Shown here: piece by piece, positions 17,499-25,046 of the stretch
Layout: each line of letters opens with the position of its first letter
Position numbering within the stretch: position 1 is the first letter of the stretch
Assembly (NCBI GenBank): GCA_945861965.1
Contig: CAMAWM010000006.1
Span: forward strand, 16,750-80,749
Reading direction: 5' to 3'
DNA from: Chitinophaga pinensis
Lineage (GTDB): Bacteria > Bacteroidota > Bacteroidia > UKL13-3
Length of the DNA: 64,000 nt
The notes under the pieces: generated by a model
Told to the model about the DNA's origin: nothing
What the model saw: the letters and a program-made list of their open reading frames with translations, nothing else
Databases searched by the model: none
Program-made: the position numbers and the translations under genes

Positions 17499-18488
17499 TT
17501 GAATAACAAATCAAATAAAATACTGCAATACCTATTAATTGCTGCGATAGGTGGTTTTTTTATTTATTTCGTTTTTAAGGGAACTAATTGGCAAGAGATG
17601 TTTGCCAAAATTAGTAATGCCAATTTTTATTGGCTTAGCTTGGCCATGTTAGTCGGAATTTTTAGTCATTGGCTTCGAGCCTTCAGAGGAGTGATGATGT
17701 ACGATGCAATGGGATATTCCATTTCAACCAAAAATAGTTTCTATGCCGTTTTAATTGGATACATGATGAGTTATATAATTCCTCGTGCAGGCGAAGTTTA
17801 TAGATGTGTAAGTTTAAATAAAACGGATTCCATGCCTATTGAAAAATCGCTGGGAACAGTGGTGACCGAAAGATTGGTTGATATGCTAATTTTGCTTTTA
17901 ATTATTGCATTTGTGTTTGTTATACAATTCGATTTGTTAGTTAATTTTATCAGCCATAGTTTAGATTCAAAAACCGAATCAACAACCAATTCCATTTTAA
18001 TAAAATCAATGCTTACTTTATTTATAATTATAAGCATTGTTTTGTTTTTTGTTTTCAGAAAAAAAATAGTGCAGCATGCATTTTATCAAAAACTAAAAAC
18101 CGGTTTTACAACTGGATTATTAAGCGTTAAACAAGTAAAAAATCCAATCCTTTTTATTGTGCTTTCATTTTCTATTTGGATTGGCTATTTGCTGATGATG
18201 TATATTTGTTTTTTTGCGATGCAGTCAACAAGCAATTTAGGAATATTTGAATGCCTTACCGTTTTTGCAATTGGAACTATTGGAGTGGTTTTGCCCGCAC
18301 CAGCTGCAGGAGCGGGAGCCTATCATTTTTTTGTCATTCAATCGTTGTTGTTATTTGGTGTAGGTGCAGAAGACGGAAAAGCATATGCAACTATGGTGCA
18401 TGGTGTACAAATGATTTTGCTTTTAATTATTGGTTCGATATGTTCGTATATAGTTTTAAAAACGAAAAACAAAAATGCAATCAATTAA
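17499..18488 (+). CDS. Flippase-like membrane protein (LPG synthase TM / UPF0104 family)
   Basis: A 329-residue integral membrane protein with about eight hydrophobic segments. It has the family motifs near the N-terminus (WLRAFRGVMMYDAMGY at about 53-68 and IIPRAGEVYRC at about 90-100) and the GVVLPAPAAGAGAYHFF motif at about 265-281. Members are the membrane half of lysyl-phosphatidylglycerol synthases without the aminoacyl-transferase part; they are thought to move lipids or polyprenyl intermediates. Start is TTG directly abutting the panD stop; the first in-frame ATG would delete the first membrane segment. It overlaps rfaE2 by 14 bp. A second member lies at 49036-50007. Confidence 0.85.
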   Translation: MNNKSNKILQYLLIAAIGGFFIYFVFKGTNWQEMFAKISNANFYWLSLAMLVGIFSHWLRAFRGVMMYDAMGYSISTKNSFYAVLIGYMMSYIIPRAGEVYRCVSLNKTDSMPIEKSLGTVVTERLVDMLILLLIIAFVFVIQFDLLVNFISHSLDSKTESTTNSILIKSMLTLFIIISIVLFFVFRKKIVQHAFYQKLKTGFTTGLLSVKQVKNPILFIVLSFSIWIGYLLMMYICFFAMQSTSNLGIFECLTVFAIGTIGVVLPAPAAGAGAYHFFVIQSLLLFGVGAEDGKAYATMVHGVQMILLLIIGSICSYIVLKTKNKNAIN

Positions 18489-18954
18489 TTCAAAAATAAT
18501 TGACCGAAATAATTTACAACAACTAATTGAAAAGTGGAGACTTTCAAACGAAAAAATTGTTTTCACAAATGGCTGTTTTGACATTATTCATCGCGGGCAC
18601 ATTGATTATTTATCAAAATCTGCTGCACTTGGAACCAAATTAATAATTGGGCTAAATACAGATGCATCAGTTAGAAAATTAAAAGGAGATACCAGACCAA
18701 TTCAAGACGAACAATCAAGACAAATTATACTCTCGGCTTTTCAATTTGTAGATGCTGTAATTTTATTTGACGAAGAAACTCCGTATGCATTAATAAACTC
18801 TGTTCAACCTGATATACTAGTAAAAGGCAGCGATTACAAACCCGAAGAAATTGTTGGATTTGATATCGTAAAAGCAAAAAATGGTGAAGTTATTACCATT
18901 GATTACCTCCCAGGATTTTCTACAAGTGCAATCGAAAAAAAAATAAAACAATAG
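18475..18954 (+). CDS. rfaE2: D-glycero-beta-D-manno-heptose 1-phosphate adenylyltransferase
   Basis: A 159-residue nucleotidyltransferase equal to the C-terminal domain of HldE/RfaE. Visible motifs: FTNGCFDIIHRGH (HxGH-type at 39-42), GLNTDASVRKLKG, and LVKGSDYKPEEIVG. It makes ADP-heptose for LPS core, or a heptose precursor for glycoproteins, when paired with a separate kinase; the kinase is not in the window. The start overlaps the 3' end of the flippase-like gene by 14 bp, which means one transcript with panD. The ISxSA ending (GFSTSAIEKKIK) is family-typical. Confidence 0.93.
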   Translation: MQSINSKIIDRNNLQQLIEKWRLSNEKIVFTNGCFDIIHRGHIDYLSKSAALGTKLIIGLNTDASVRKLKGDTRPIQDEQSRQIILSAFQFVDAVILFDEETPYALINSVQPDILVKGSDYKPEEIVGFDIVKAKNGEVITIDYLPGFSTSAIEKKIKQ

Positions 18955-19004
18955 CATCTTAAAAGTTAATCTTCCAATACTTCCTTTTTGCCCTTGTATT
19001 TCAA

Positions 19005-19035
19005 TTTGCCTACTTAAGGATTAGCGATATATTCG
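19005..19035 (+). promoter_or_regulatory. Promoter of the acyl-CoA dehydrogenase gene
   Basis: TTTG (19005-19008), a 19-nt spacer and TATATTCG (19028-19035), one mismatch from TAnnTTTG. It lies 28 nt before the ATG at 19064. Confidence 0.7.
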
Positions 19036-19063
19036 CACTCTCAAATTAAAAAAACTTTCAGAA

Positions 19064-20203
19064 ATGAATTTTGAACTAAGCGAAGAGCATTTAAATGTTC
19101 AGCAAGCAGCTAGAGATTTTGCGCAAACAGAATTATTGCCAGGCGTTATTGAACGCGATGAGCACCAAAAATTTCCAATGGAACAAGTTAAAAAACTTGG
19201 CGAACTTGGATTTTTAGGAATGATGGTTGACCCAAAATACGGTGGAAGCGGAATGGATACCATAAGCTATGTATTGGCTATGGAAGAACTTTCAAAAGTA
19301 GATGCATCAACTTCAGTTGTGGTTTCAGTAAACAATTCATTGGTTTGTTGGGGACTTGAAACTTTTGCAAACGAGGAACAGAAGCAAAAATATTTAGTGC
19401 CAATGGCTAGCGGAAAATGTTGGGGAGCATTTCTTTTATCCGAGCCAGAAGCAGGAAGCGATGCTACTTCACAAAGAACATTGGCCGAAGACAAAGGAGA
19501 TTATTACTTGTTGAATGGAACAAAAAATTGGATTACAAACGGAAGCACTGCTGAATATTATTTGGTAATGGCACAAACCGATGTAGCAAAAGGTCACAAA
19601 GGAATTAACGCTTTAATAGTTGAAAAAAACTGGGAAGGCGTAACCATTGGAAATAAAGAAAATAAACTTGGAATAAGAGGAAGCGATACACATTCTGTTA
19701 TGTTTCAGGATGTAAAAGTACCCAAAGCAAACCGAATAGGCGAAGAGGGTTTTGGGTTTAAATTTGCAATGAAAACATTGGCCGGAGGAAGAATAGGAAT
19801 TGCTTCTCAAGCATTGGGAATTGCAAGTGGCGCTTATGAGTTGGCATTAAAATATTCAAAACAACGCAAAGCTTTTGGAAAAGAAATAATGCATCACCAA
19901 GCTATACAATTTAAATTAGCCGATATGGCAACACAAATTGAAGCCGCACGATTGCTTTGTTTGAAAGCTGCATTTTTAAAAGACCAACACAAAGATTATG
20001 CATTGGCAAGTAGCATGGCAAAATTGTTTGCATCCGAAACTGCAATGTGGGTTTCGGTTGAAGCCGTTCAAATTCATGGCGGATATGGATATGTAAAAGA
20101 ATACCATGTTGAACGATTGATGCGCGATGCTAAAATTACACAAATATATGAAGGCACAAGCGAGGTTCAGCGCATTGTAATATCAAGAGAAGTGTTGAAA
20201 TAG
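19064..20203 (+). CDS. Acyl-CoA dehydrogenase
   Basis: A 379-residue FAD enzyme that introduces the alpha-beta double bond in acyl-CoA during fatty-acid or branched-chain amino-acid breakdown. Domains: helical N-domain (1-115), middle beta domain with LLSEPEAGSDATSQ (about 126-139) and WITNGS, and a C-terminal helical domain with RKAFGKEI, EAVQIHGGYGYVKEYHVERL and the catalytic Glu363 in YEGTSEVQR. The Glu position in YEGTSE corresponds to short/medium-chain (butyryl-type) enzymes rather than the isovaleryl type. The gene stands alone, with its own promoter and a bidirectional terminator after it. Confidence 0.94.
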   Translation: MNFELSEEHLNVQQAARDFAQTELLPGVIERDEHQKFPMEQVKKLGELGFLGMMVDPKYGGSGMDTISYVLAMEELSKVDASTSVVVSVNNSLVCWGLETFANEEQKQKYLVPMASGKCWGAFLLSEPEAGSDATSQRTLAEDKGDYYLLNGTKNWITNGSTAEYYLVMAQTDVAKGHKGINALIVEKNWEGVTIGNKENKLGIRGSDTHSVMFQDVKVPKANRIGEEGFGFKFAMKTLAGGRIGIASQALGIASGAYELALKYSKQRKAFGKEIMHHQAIQFKLADMATQIEAARLLCLKAAFLKDQHKDYALASSMAKLFASETAMWVSVEAVQIHGGYGYVKEYHVERLMRDAKITQIYEGTSEVQRIVISREVLK

Positions 20204-20224
20204 ATTCGAAAAAAATTACAAAAA

Positions 20225-20257
20225 AATGCGGATTAAATTTTTAATCCGCATTTTTTT
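20225..20257. terminator. Bidirectional Rho-independent terminator
   Basis: A perfect 12-bp stem AATGCGGATTAA (20225-20236) / TTAATCCGCATT (20241-20252) with a 4-nt loop, A-run before and T-run after. It serves both converging genes, acyl-CoA dehydrogenase and the GT117 protein. Confidence 0.93.
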
Positions 20258-20271
20258 ATTTTATAAATCGA

Positions 20272-23200
20272 TTATGTTCCAGGATTTAATTTGGTATAAA
20301 CCGCCTCAAATTCTTTTTTCAAATCCTCCATTTTGTTTTGATTGGCTACAAACAAACAGTATTGAATAATTTGAATGTTTTCATCCAATTCTTGTTGCAC
20401 ACCTTTTTGTTTTTTGCCTTTAAAGGTTCTGTAATATGCTGCTTTTCCTTCGCATTGTTTTACAATTTCTCTTAAAACATTTGACCCTTTTTCTTTGGCT
20501 CCAGCCATAAAGTATCCTTCGGCTAATCGCACTGAAAAGAAATCGTGTTGAACATACTCGGCAGGCATCATTTTCACACAATGGTCAATTGCTTTAATTG
20601 CGCTGTCGGTTTTGCCTTCTTGCGATAATTTTTCAGCCAATCTGAAAAATATATTGCGCATGTTTTTAGTTTGACGCAAAACTGTTTCGTCAAGATAAAC
20701 TCCTGGTTTTTCAATATTTCCCCATTTGAATTTATTAACTAAATTTTCATACAAAATAGTGCTGTTTACTCTTCCATAAACAGGATTGTTTGGATTAATT
20801 GGTGTTAAAATAGGAAGCAATCGATAGGTTAATCCTTCCAACTGAAAATACGATTGCATATTAATGTATGCCTCTGTTCCTGTAGTAATAGCCCAATAAA
20901 TTGGTCGAGTATTAATATTTGAAGCCAATACATCCAACACCACCAAATCTGCCTTTTGTAACATACGCGCTTCAATTTCCCATTTTATTGAATCTTGCAT
21001 ATAAATAGCATCCTCTGGTCTAACAACTCCGTTTTTTAAACATGCTTTTTTATCTACAGGAATACAAAATCTTTTGGTTGGAAAGAACGAAGCTTTTTGT
21101 CCGCCTTGCAATGTAACTTTTGAATAAGGATCGTTGTCGTCACACATAAATGTGATAATCTTCGATATATCGTAATAATCTGTTTTATTGATTCCGAATT
21201 TATCTAAAATCTCAGGCCCATCATAATACACAACATAATCGCGTGAACCTTGAACATATTTGTCTGATGTCATTGAAAACTGAATCGGTTTGCTTCTAAA
21301 TGAAGGTCTTTTTAATCCATCAGCATACCAATCGGTATTGAGCAAACTCAAATTGATTACTCGAATATCGCTTCGAATGTCTTCAACATTTTGAGCATAC
21401 CAAAGTGGATACGTATCGTTGTCACCGTTTGTAAATAATATAGCGTCAGGCGCGCAACTGTTCAAATAATCTTCAGCAAAATCCACTGCAGTTTTACGAT
21501 TTGAGCGATCGTGATCATCCCAATTTTGTTGGGCCATTAAAATAGGCGAACCCAAACACGCAACACCGACTAAAACAGAGGCTGTTTTTCGGTTCATTCG
21601 TTTGCCCATAAAATCAGTAATTGCCAAAACCCCAAGCCCAATCCAAATCATAAATGTTTGGTAAGAACCGACATACGCATAATCTCTTTCGCGAGGTTGC
21701 TGTGCAGGAAAATTAAGATAAAGAATAATAAATGCACCTGTAAATAAGAAAAGTGTGAGTACAACAATTGCATCTGCTTTTGCTTTTCTAAAATGATAGA
21801 AAAATCCTATCAACCCCAAAATTAATGGAATGGCAAAATAAGTATTGCGTGCTTTGTTATTTTTAATTGAATCTGGAATGTTTTTCTGTGGTCCAACAAG
21901 TAAATTGTCAATGAACGAAATTCCTGTAATCCAGTTTCCACTTACTTCGTCTCCGTAACCTTGTTGGTCGTTTTGCCTTCCTACAAAATTCCACATAAAA
22001 TATCTAATGTACATAAAGCGCATTTGGTACGAAGCAAAAAAGTCAACGTTTTTCATAAATGAAATGCGTTTGGCATCTTTTGGAATATTTTCCCATCTTT
22101 GATACCACTCAACATAATCGGCTCTATCAGCCCACATACGAGGAAAAATTACACAGTCTTTACTTGGATAAATGGCTTTTAATTTATCTCCTGCTTCTAC
22201 ATATTCTTTTCCTTGTTTTCGGTAATTCATACCGGTTTTTTCATAATCAACTGGGCGAGAATAGTAATACTGCCCGTAAACCAATGGATTGTCGCCATAT
22301 TGTTCTCTGTTTAAATACGAAAGCAACGAAAATGGTTGTTCAGGATCGTTCATGTCCAAAGGCGGATTTGCCATTGATCGAATTACAACCATTGAATAAC
22401 TTGAATATCCAATAACTATAAATGCAAACGAAAGAATAATTGTATTGATTACTGATTTGGATAACGATGAAACAAACAATACATAATACAACACTCCGCT
22501 TACAACTAACCAAGCAACAATGCTTGACAAACCTGAATTGATAACCAAGGAACTAACTACCATCAATAAATAGGTAATTACTGCAATTGCTAAACTGGTT
22601 TTTGAAAGCGAATGGGTATAATGAATTAACGCAGAAATTAAAGTAATAAGCAAGAAAACAAGAATGATAAATCCGAAATTAAAACTTAACCCTAACATGT
22701 TAACTGCAATGTAATCCAGTTTGGTAGCCAATGTTGGCAATCCAGGAATTATACCAAACTGTACCGATCCGATGGCCAAAACAGCAACACCTGTTGCTTT
22801 TAAAAATCCCATACGACTGTAATCGAATTTCTTGAAATAATAAACGTAAACGATAGCAGGAATAACCAACAAATTAAGTAAGTGAACTCCAATTGCTAAA
22901 CCGATTAAATAGGCTATTAGAATTAACCATCTGTCTGAACCTTTTTCATTTGAAATGTTTTCCCATTTTAAAATACACCAAAATGTAAGCGTAGTAAAAA
23001 AACTTGACGATGCATATACTTCAGCTTCGACAGCCGAAAACCAAAAAGTGTCCGAGAAATTTAATGTAAGTGCACCAACTAATCCTGCTGCAAAAATAGA
23101 AAAACACTGAGTTGCAGTTGCTTCTTCTCCTTTTTTTACTACTATCTTTTTGGCAAGATGTGTAATTGTCCAAAAGAAAAACAAAACGCACAAGGCAGAT

Positions 23201-23457
23201 GTTGTTCCTGAAACCATATTAACCCAAAAAGCAACTTGGCTTGTGTCGCTTCCGGCAAACATTGAAAAAATTCGTCCAATCATCAAAAACAATGGCGCGC
23301 CTGGAGGATGGCAAATTTGTAATCGATACGATGCGGAAATAAATTCGCCACAATCCCAAAAACTAACTGATGGCTCTAAGGTAAGTGTATACGTAATTAT
23401 TGAAACAATGAAAGTTAACCATCCGATAATGTTGTTGTACAAATTGTATTTATTCAT
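20272..23457 (-). CDS. DUF2723 / GT117 family membrane glycosyltransferase with C-terminal TPR-like region
   Basis: A 1061-residue protein with about 12 membrane helices. The family signature is at the N-terminus: EPSVSFWDCGEFISASYRLQ (about 28-47), then HPPGAPLFLMIGR with an acidic D/E pair facing the periplasm as in GT-C enzymes. A conserved NFPAQQPRERDYAYVGSYQ segment (about 580-598) starts the large soluble part, which contains TNGDNDTYPLWYAQ. Helical repeats near 960-1055 look TPR-like. Bacteroidota DUF2723 proteins are classed with protein O-mannosyltransferase-like enzymes; the acceptor here is unknown. A strong promoter lies 40 nt upstream. Confidence 0.9.
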   Translation of the reverse strand: MNKYNLYNNIIGWLTFIVSIITYTLTLEPSVSFWDCGEFISASYRLQICHPPGAPLFLMIGRIFSMFAGSDTSQVAFWVNMVSGTTSALCVLFFFWTITHLAKKIVVKKGEEATATQCFSIFAAGLVGALTLNFSDTFWFSAVEAEVYASSSFFTTLTFWCILKWENISNEKGSDRWLILIAYLIGLAIGVHLLNLLVIPAIVYVYYFKKFDYSRMGFLKATGVAVLAIGSVQFGIIPGLPTLATKLDYIAVNMLGLSFNFGFIILVFLLITLISALIHYTHSLSKTSLAIAVITYLLMVVSSLVINSGLSSIVAWLVVSGVLYYVLFVSSLSKSVINTIILSFAFIVIGYSSYSMVVIRSMANPPLDMNDPEQPFSLLSYLNREQYGDNPLVYGQYYYSRPVDYEKTGMNYRKQGKEYVEAGDKLKAIYPSKDCVIFPRMWADRADYVEWYQRWENIPKDAKRISFMKNVDFFASYQMRFMYIRYFMWNFVGRQNDQQGYGDEVSGNWITGISFIDNLLVGPQKNIPDSIKNNKARNTYFAIPLILGLIGFFYHFRKAKADAIVVLTLFLFTGAFIILYLNFPAQQPRERDYAYVGSYQTFMIWIGLGVLAITDFMGKRMNRKTASVLVGVACLGSPILMAQQNWDDHDRSNRKTAVDFAEDYLNSCAPDAILFTNGDNDTYPLWYAQNVEDIRSDIRVINLSLLNTDWYADGLKRPSFRSKPIQFSMTSDKYVQGSRDYVVYYDGPEILDKFGINKTDYYDISKIITFMCDDNDPYSKVTLQGGQKASFFPTKRFCIPVDKKACLKNGVVRPEDAIYMQDSIKWEIEARMLQKADLVVLDVLASNINTRPIYWAITTGTEAYINMQSYFQLEGLTYRLLPILTPINPNNPVYGRVNSTILYENLVNKFKWGNIEKPGVYLDETVLRQTKNMRNIFFRLAEKLSQEGKTDSAIKAIDHCVKMMPAEYVQHDFFSVRLAEGYFMAGAKEKGSNVLREIVKQCEGKAAYYRTFKGKKQKGVQQELDENIQIIQYCLFVANQNKMEDLKKEFEAVYTKLNPGT

Positions 23458-23497
23458 CCTGATATTATTTGATTTCTTTAAAAAAAATTTAAGAAGG

Positions 23498-23527
23498 CAA
23501 ACATAATAGAATTTGGGAAGCAGACAA
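23498..23527 (-). promoter_or_regulatory. Promoter of the GT117 gene
   Basis: Minus strand TTG (23527-23525), a 19-nt spacer, TATGTTTG (23505-23498). An exact TAnnTTTG with ideal spacing; leader about 35 nt. Confidence 0.75.
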
Positions 23528-23576
23528 TAGCTTCGAATGGATAATTTTTAAATTTAAGGTGTTGAAAATTAAAGAA

Positions 23577-23813
23577 TCAAGAAACCGCGACTACGCTAGT
23601 AATTTCGGGAATTGCATTTTTTAAACCATTTTCAATTCCGGCTTTCATGGTAAGATGACTAATTTCGCAGCTACTGCAATTGCCAGTTAGTCTAAGCTGA
23701 ACCTCCATTTCGTCTGTAACATTTACAAGTTCTACATCTCCGCCATCGGCTTGCAGAAAAGGGCGCATGCTGTTCAGAGCAATTTCAATTTTATTTCTTA
23801 AGTCTTGATCCAA
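23577..23813 (-). CDS. NifU C-terminal-type Fe-S scaffold protein
   Basis: A 78-residue single NifU C-terminal domain. LQADGGDVELVNV (about 20-32) and GNCSSCEISHLTMKAGIE (about 45-62) are the family motifs; Cys46 and Cys49 form the CxxC that holds a transient Fe-S cluster. It lacks the A-type domain present in NfuA. It lies 75 bp downstream of mrp on the same strand, so both may belong to one Fe-S assembly transcript. Confidence 0.92.
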   Translation of the reverse strand: MDQDLRNKIEIALNSMRPFLQADGGDVELVNVTDEMEVQLRLTGNCSSCEISHLTMKAGIENGLKNAIPEITSVVAVS

Positions 23814-23888
23814 TTTATCTGATTGATTAATACAATTTACGAGTGCAAATTAAACAAAATAAGCAATTACTATTTTCTTTGATTCGTT

Positions 23889-24962
23889 TTAGTTTTTCTG
23901 AATTGCGTTTAAAATAGAAACCGATTGAGCCACATTTTCAGCCAGCTCAAAAAAAGCTTTTTGTACAGGCGTATTTTTTTCAAATACTGCTGGGGTTCCA
24001 TTATCTCCTCCTTCTCGAATACTCATATAAATAGGAATTTGTCCTAGCAATTTTAATTTCAATTCGTCTGCCATTCTTTGCCCTCCATTTTCACCAAAAA
24101 TAAAATATTTTTTTCCTGGCAATTCATCAGCAACAAAATAAGCCATGTTTTCAACGATACCCAAGATAGGAACTTTTATCGGAGTCATGCTAAACATAGT
24201 TGCTGCTTTGTATGCATCGGCCAACGCTATGGCTTGCGGTGTGGTAACCATCACAACTCCAGTTAAGGGTACAATCTGCAACATGGTTAAATGTATATCG
24301 CCAGTTCCGGGCGGCAAATCCAAAATTAAATAGTCCAATTCGCCCCAATCGCAATCGTTAATAAATTGTCGTAATGCGGATGAAACCATTGGTCCGCGCC
24401 AAACTACGGCTTGTTCTGGTTTTATTAAAAAACCGATTGACAAAAGTTTCACACCATACTTTTCAATGGGTAGCATCAAAGATTTCCCATCAACATTTTT
24501 CATTTCGGGTTGCGCATTCATTTCGCCAAACATCATCGGAATGCTGGGCCCATAAATATCTGCATCCAACAATCCTACTTTTGCGCCTTGCATGGCCAAA
24601 GCTAAAGCCAAATTGCTGGCAACTGATGATTTTCCAACACCACCTTTTCCACTTGCAATAGCTATAATATTTTTAACATTTGGAAGAACTAATTTGTCCG
24701 ATCGATTGCTGCTAACATTGGCTGTCATTTCAATTTTCACTGAAATATCTTTTGATATAAATTCATGAATTGCTTGTATGCAATCCTTCTCCATTTTTTC
24801 TTTCAATGGACAAGCAGGAGTTGTCAAAACAAGTTTGAATGAAATCAATTTTTCATCAAATTGTAAATCCTGAATCATGTTTAAAGTGACTAAATCTTTA
24901 TGAAGGTCGGGCTCTTGTACTGTTGAAAGCGCTTTTAAAATATCGTCTTTTGTAAAATTCAT
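23889..24962 (-). CDS. Mrp/NBP35-type Fe-S carrier P-loop ATPase
   Basis: A 357-residue protein: an N-terminal MIP18/DUF59 domain (about 1-85; VQEPDLHKDLVTL), a deviant Walker A GKGGVGKS at 105-112, Walker B-like DADIYGPSIP, and LDLPPGTGDIHLT. It carries Fe-S clusters to apo-proteins in relatives such as ApbC. The C-terminal CxxC used for cluster binding in many Mrp proteins is absent; the matching place reads NMAYFVADELPGKKYFIFG, the form I know from Bacteroidota Mrp proteins, so cluster binding must differ. It precedes the NifU-type gene. A TAAATTCG box sits 8 nt before the ATG. Confidence 0.92.
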   Translation of the reverse strand: MNFTKDDILKALSTVQEPDLHKDLVTLNMIQDLQFDEKLISFKLVLTTPACPLKEKMEKDCIQAIHEFISKDISVKIEMTANVSSNRSDKLVLPNVKNIIAIASGKGGVGKSSVASNLALALAMQGAKVGLLDADIYGPSIPMMFGEMNAQPEMKNVDGKSLMLPIEKYGVKLLSIGFLIKPEQAVVWRGPMVSSALRQFINDCDWGELDYLILDLPPGTGDIHLTMLQIVPLTGVVMVTTPQAIALADAYKAATMFSMTPIKVPILGIVENMAYFVADELPGKKYFIFGENGGQRMADELKLKLLGQIPIYMSIREGGDNGTPAVFEKNTPVQKAFFELAENVAQSVSILNAIQKN

Positions 24963-24970
24963 TTGGGTTG

Positions 24971-24978
24971 CGAATTTA
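24971..24978 (-). promoter_or_regulatory. -7 box (TAAATTCG) for mrp
   Basis: One mismatch from TAnnTTTG, 8 nt before the ATG at 24962; identical to the box before suhB (46456-46463). The -33 element is weak. Confidence 0.4.
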
Positions 24979-25046
24979 TGAAATAAAAAACAGCAGACGT
25001 GGTTTTTAAAATCAATAAAAACAAAATTAAACTATGAAAAAATAAT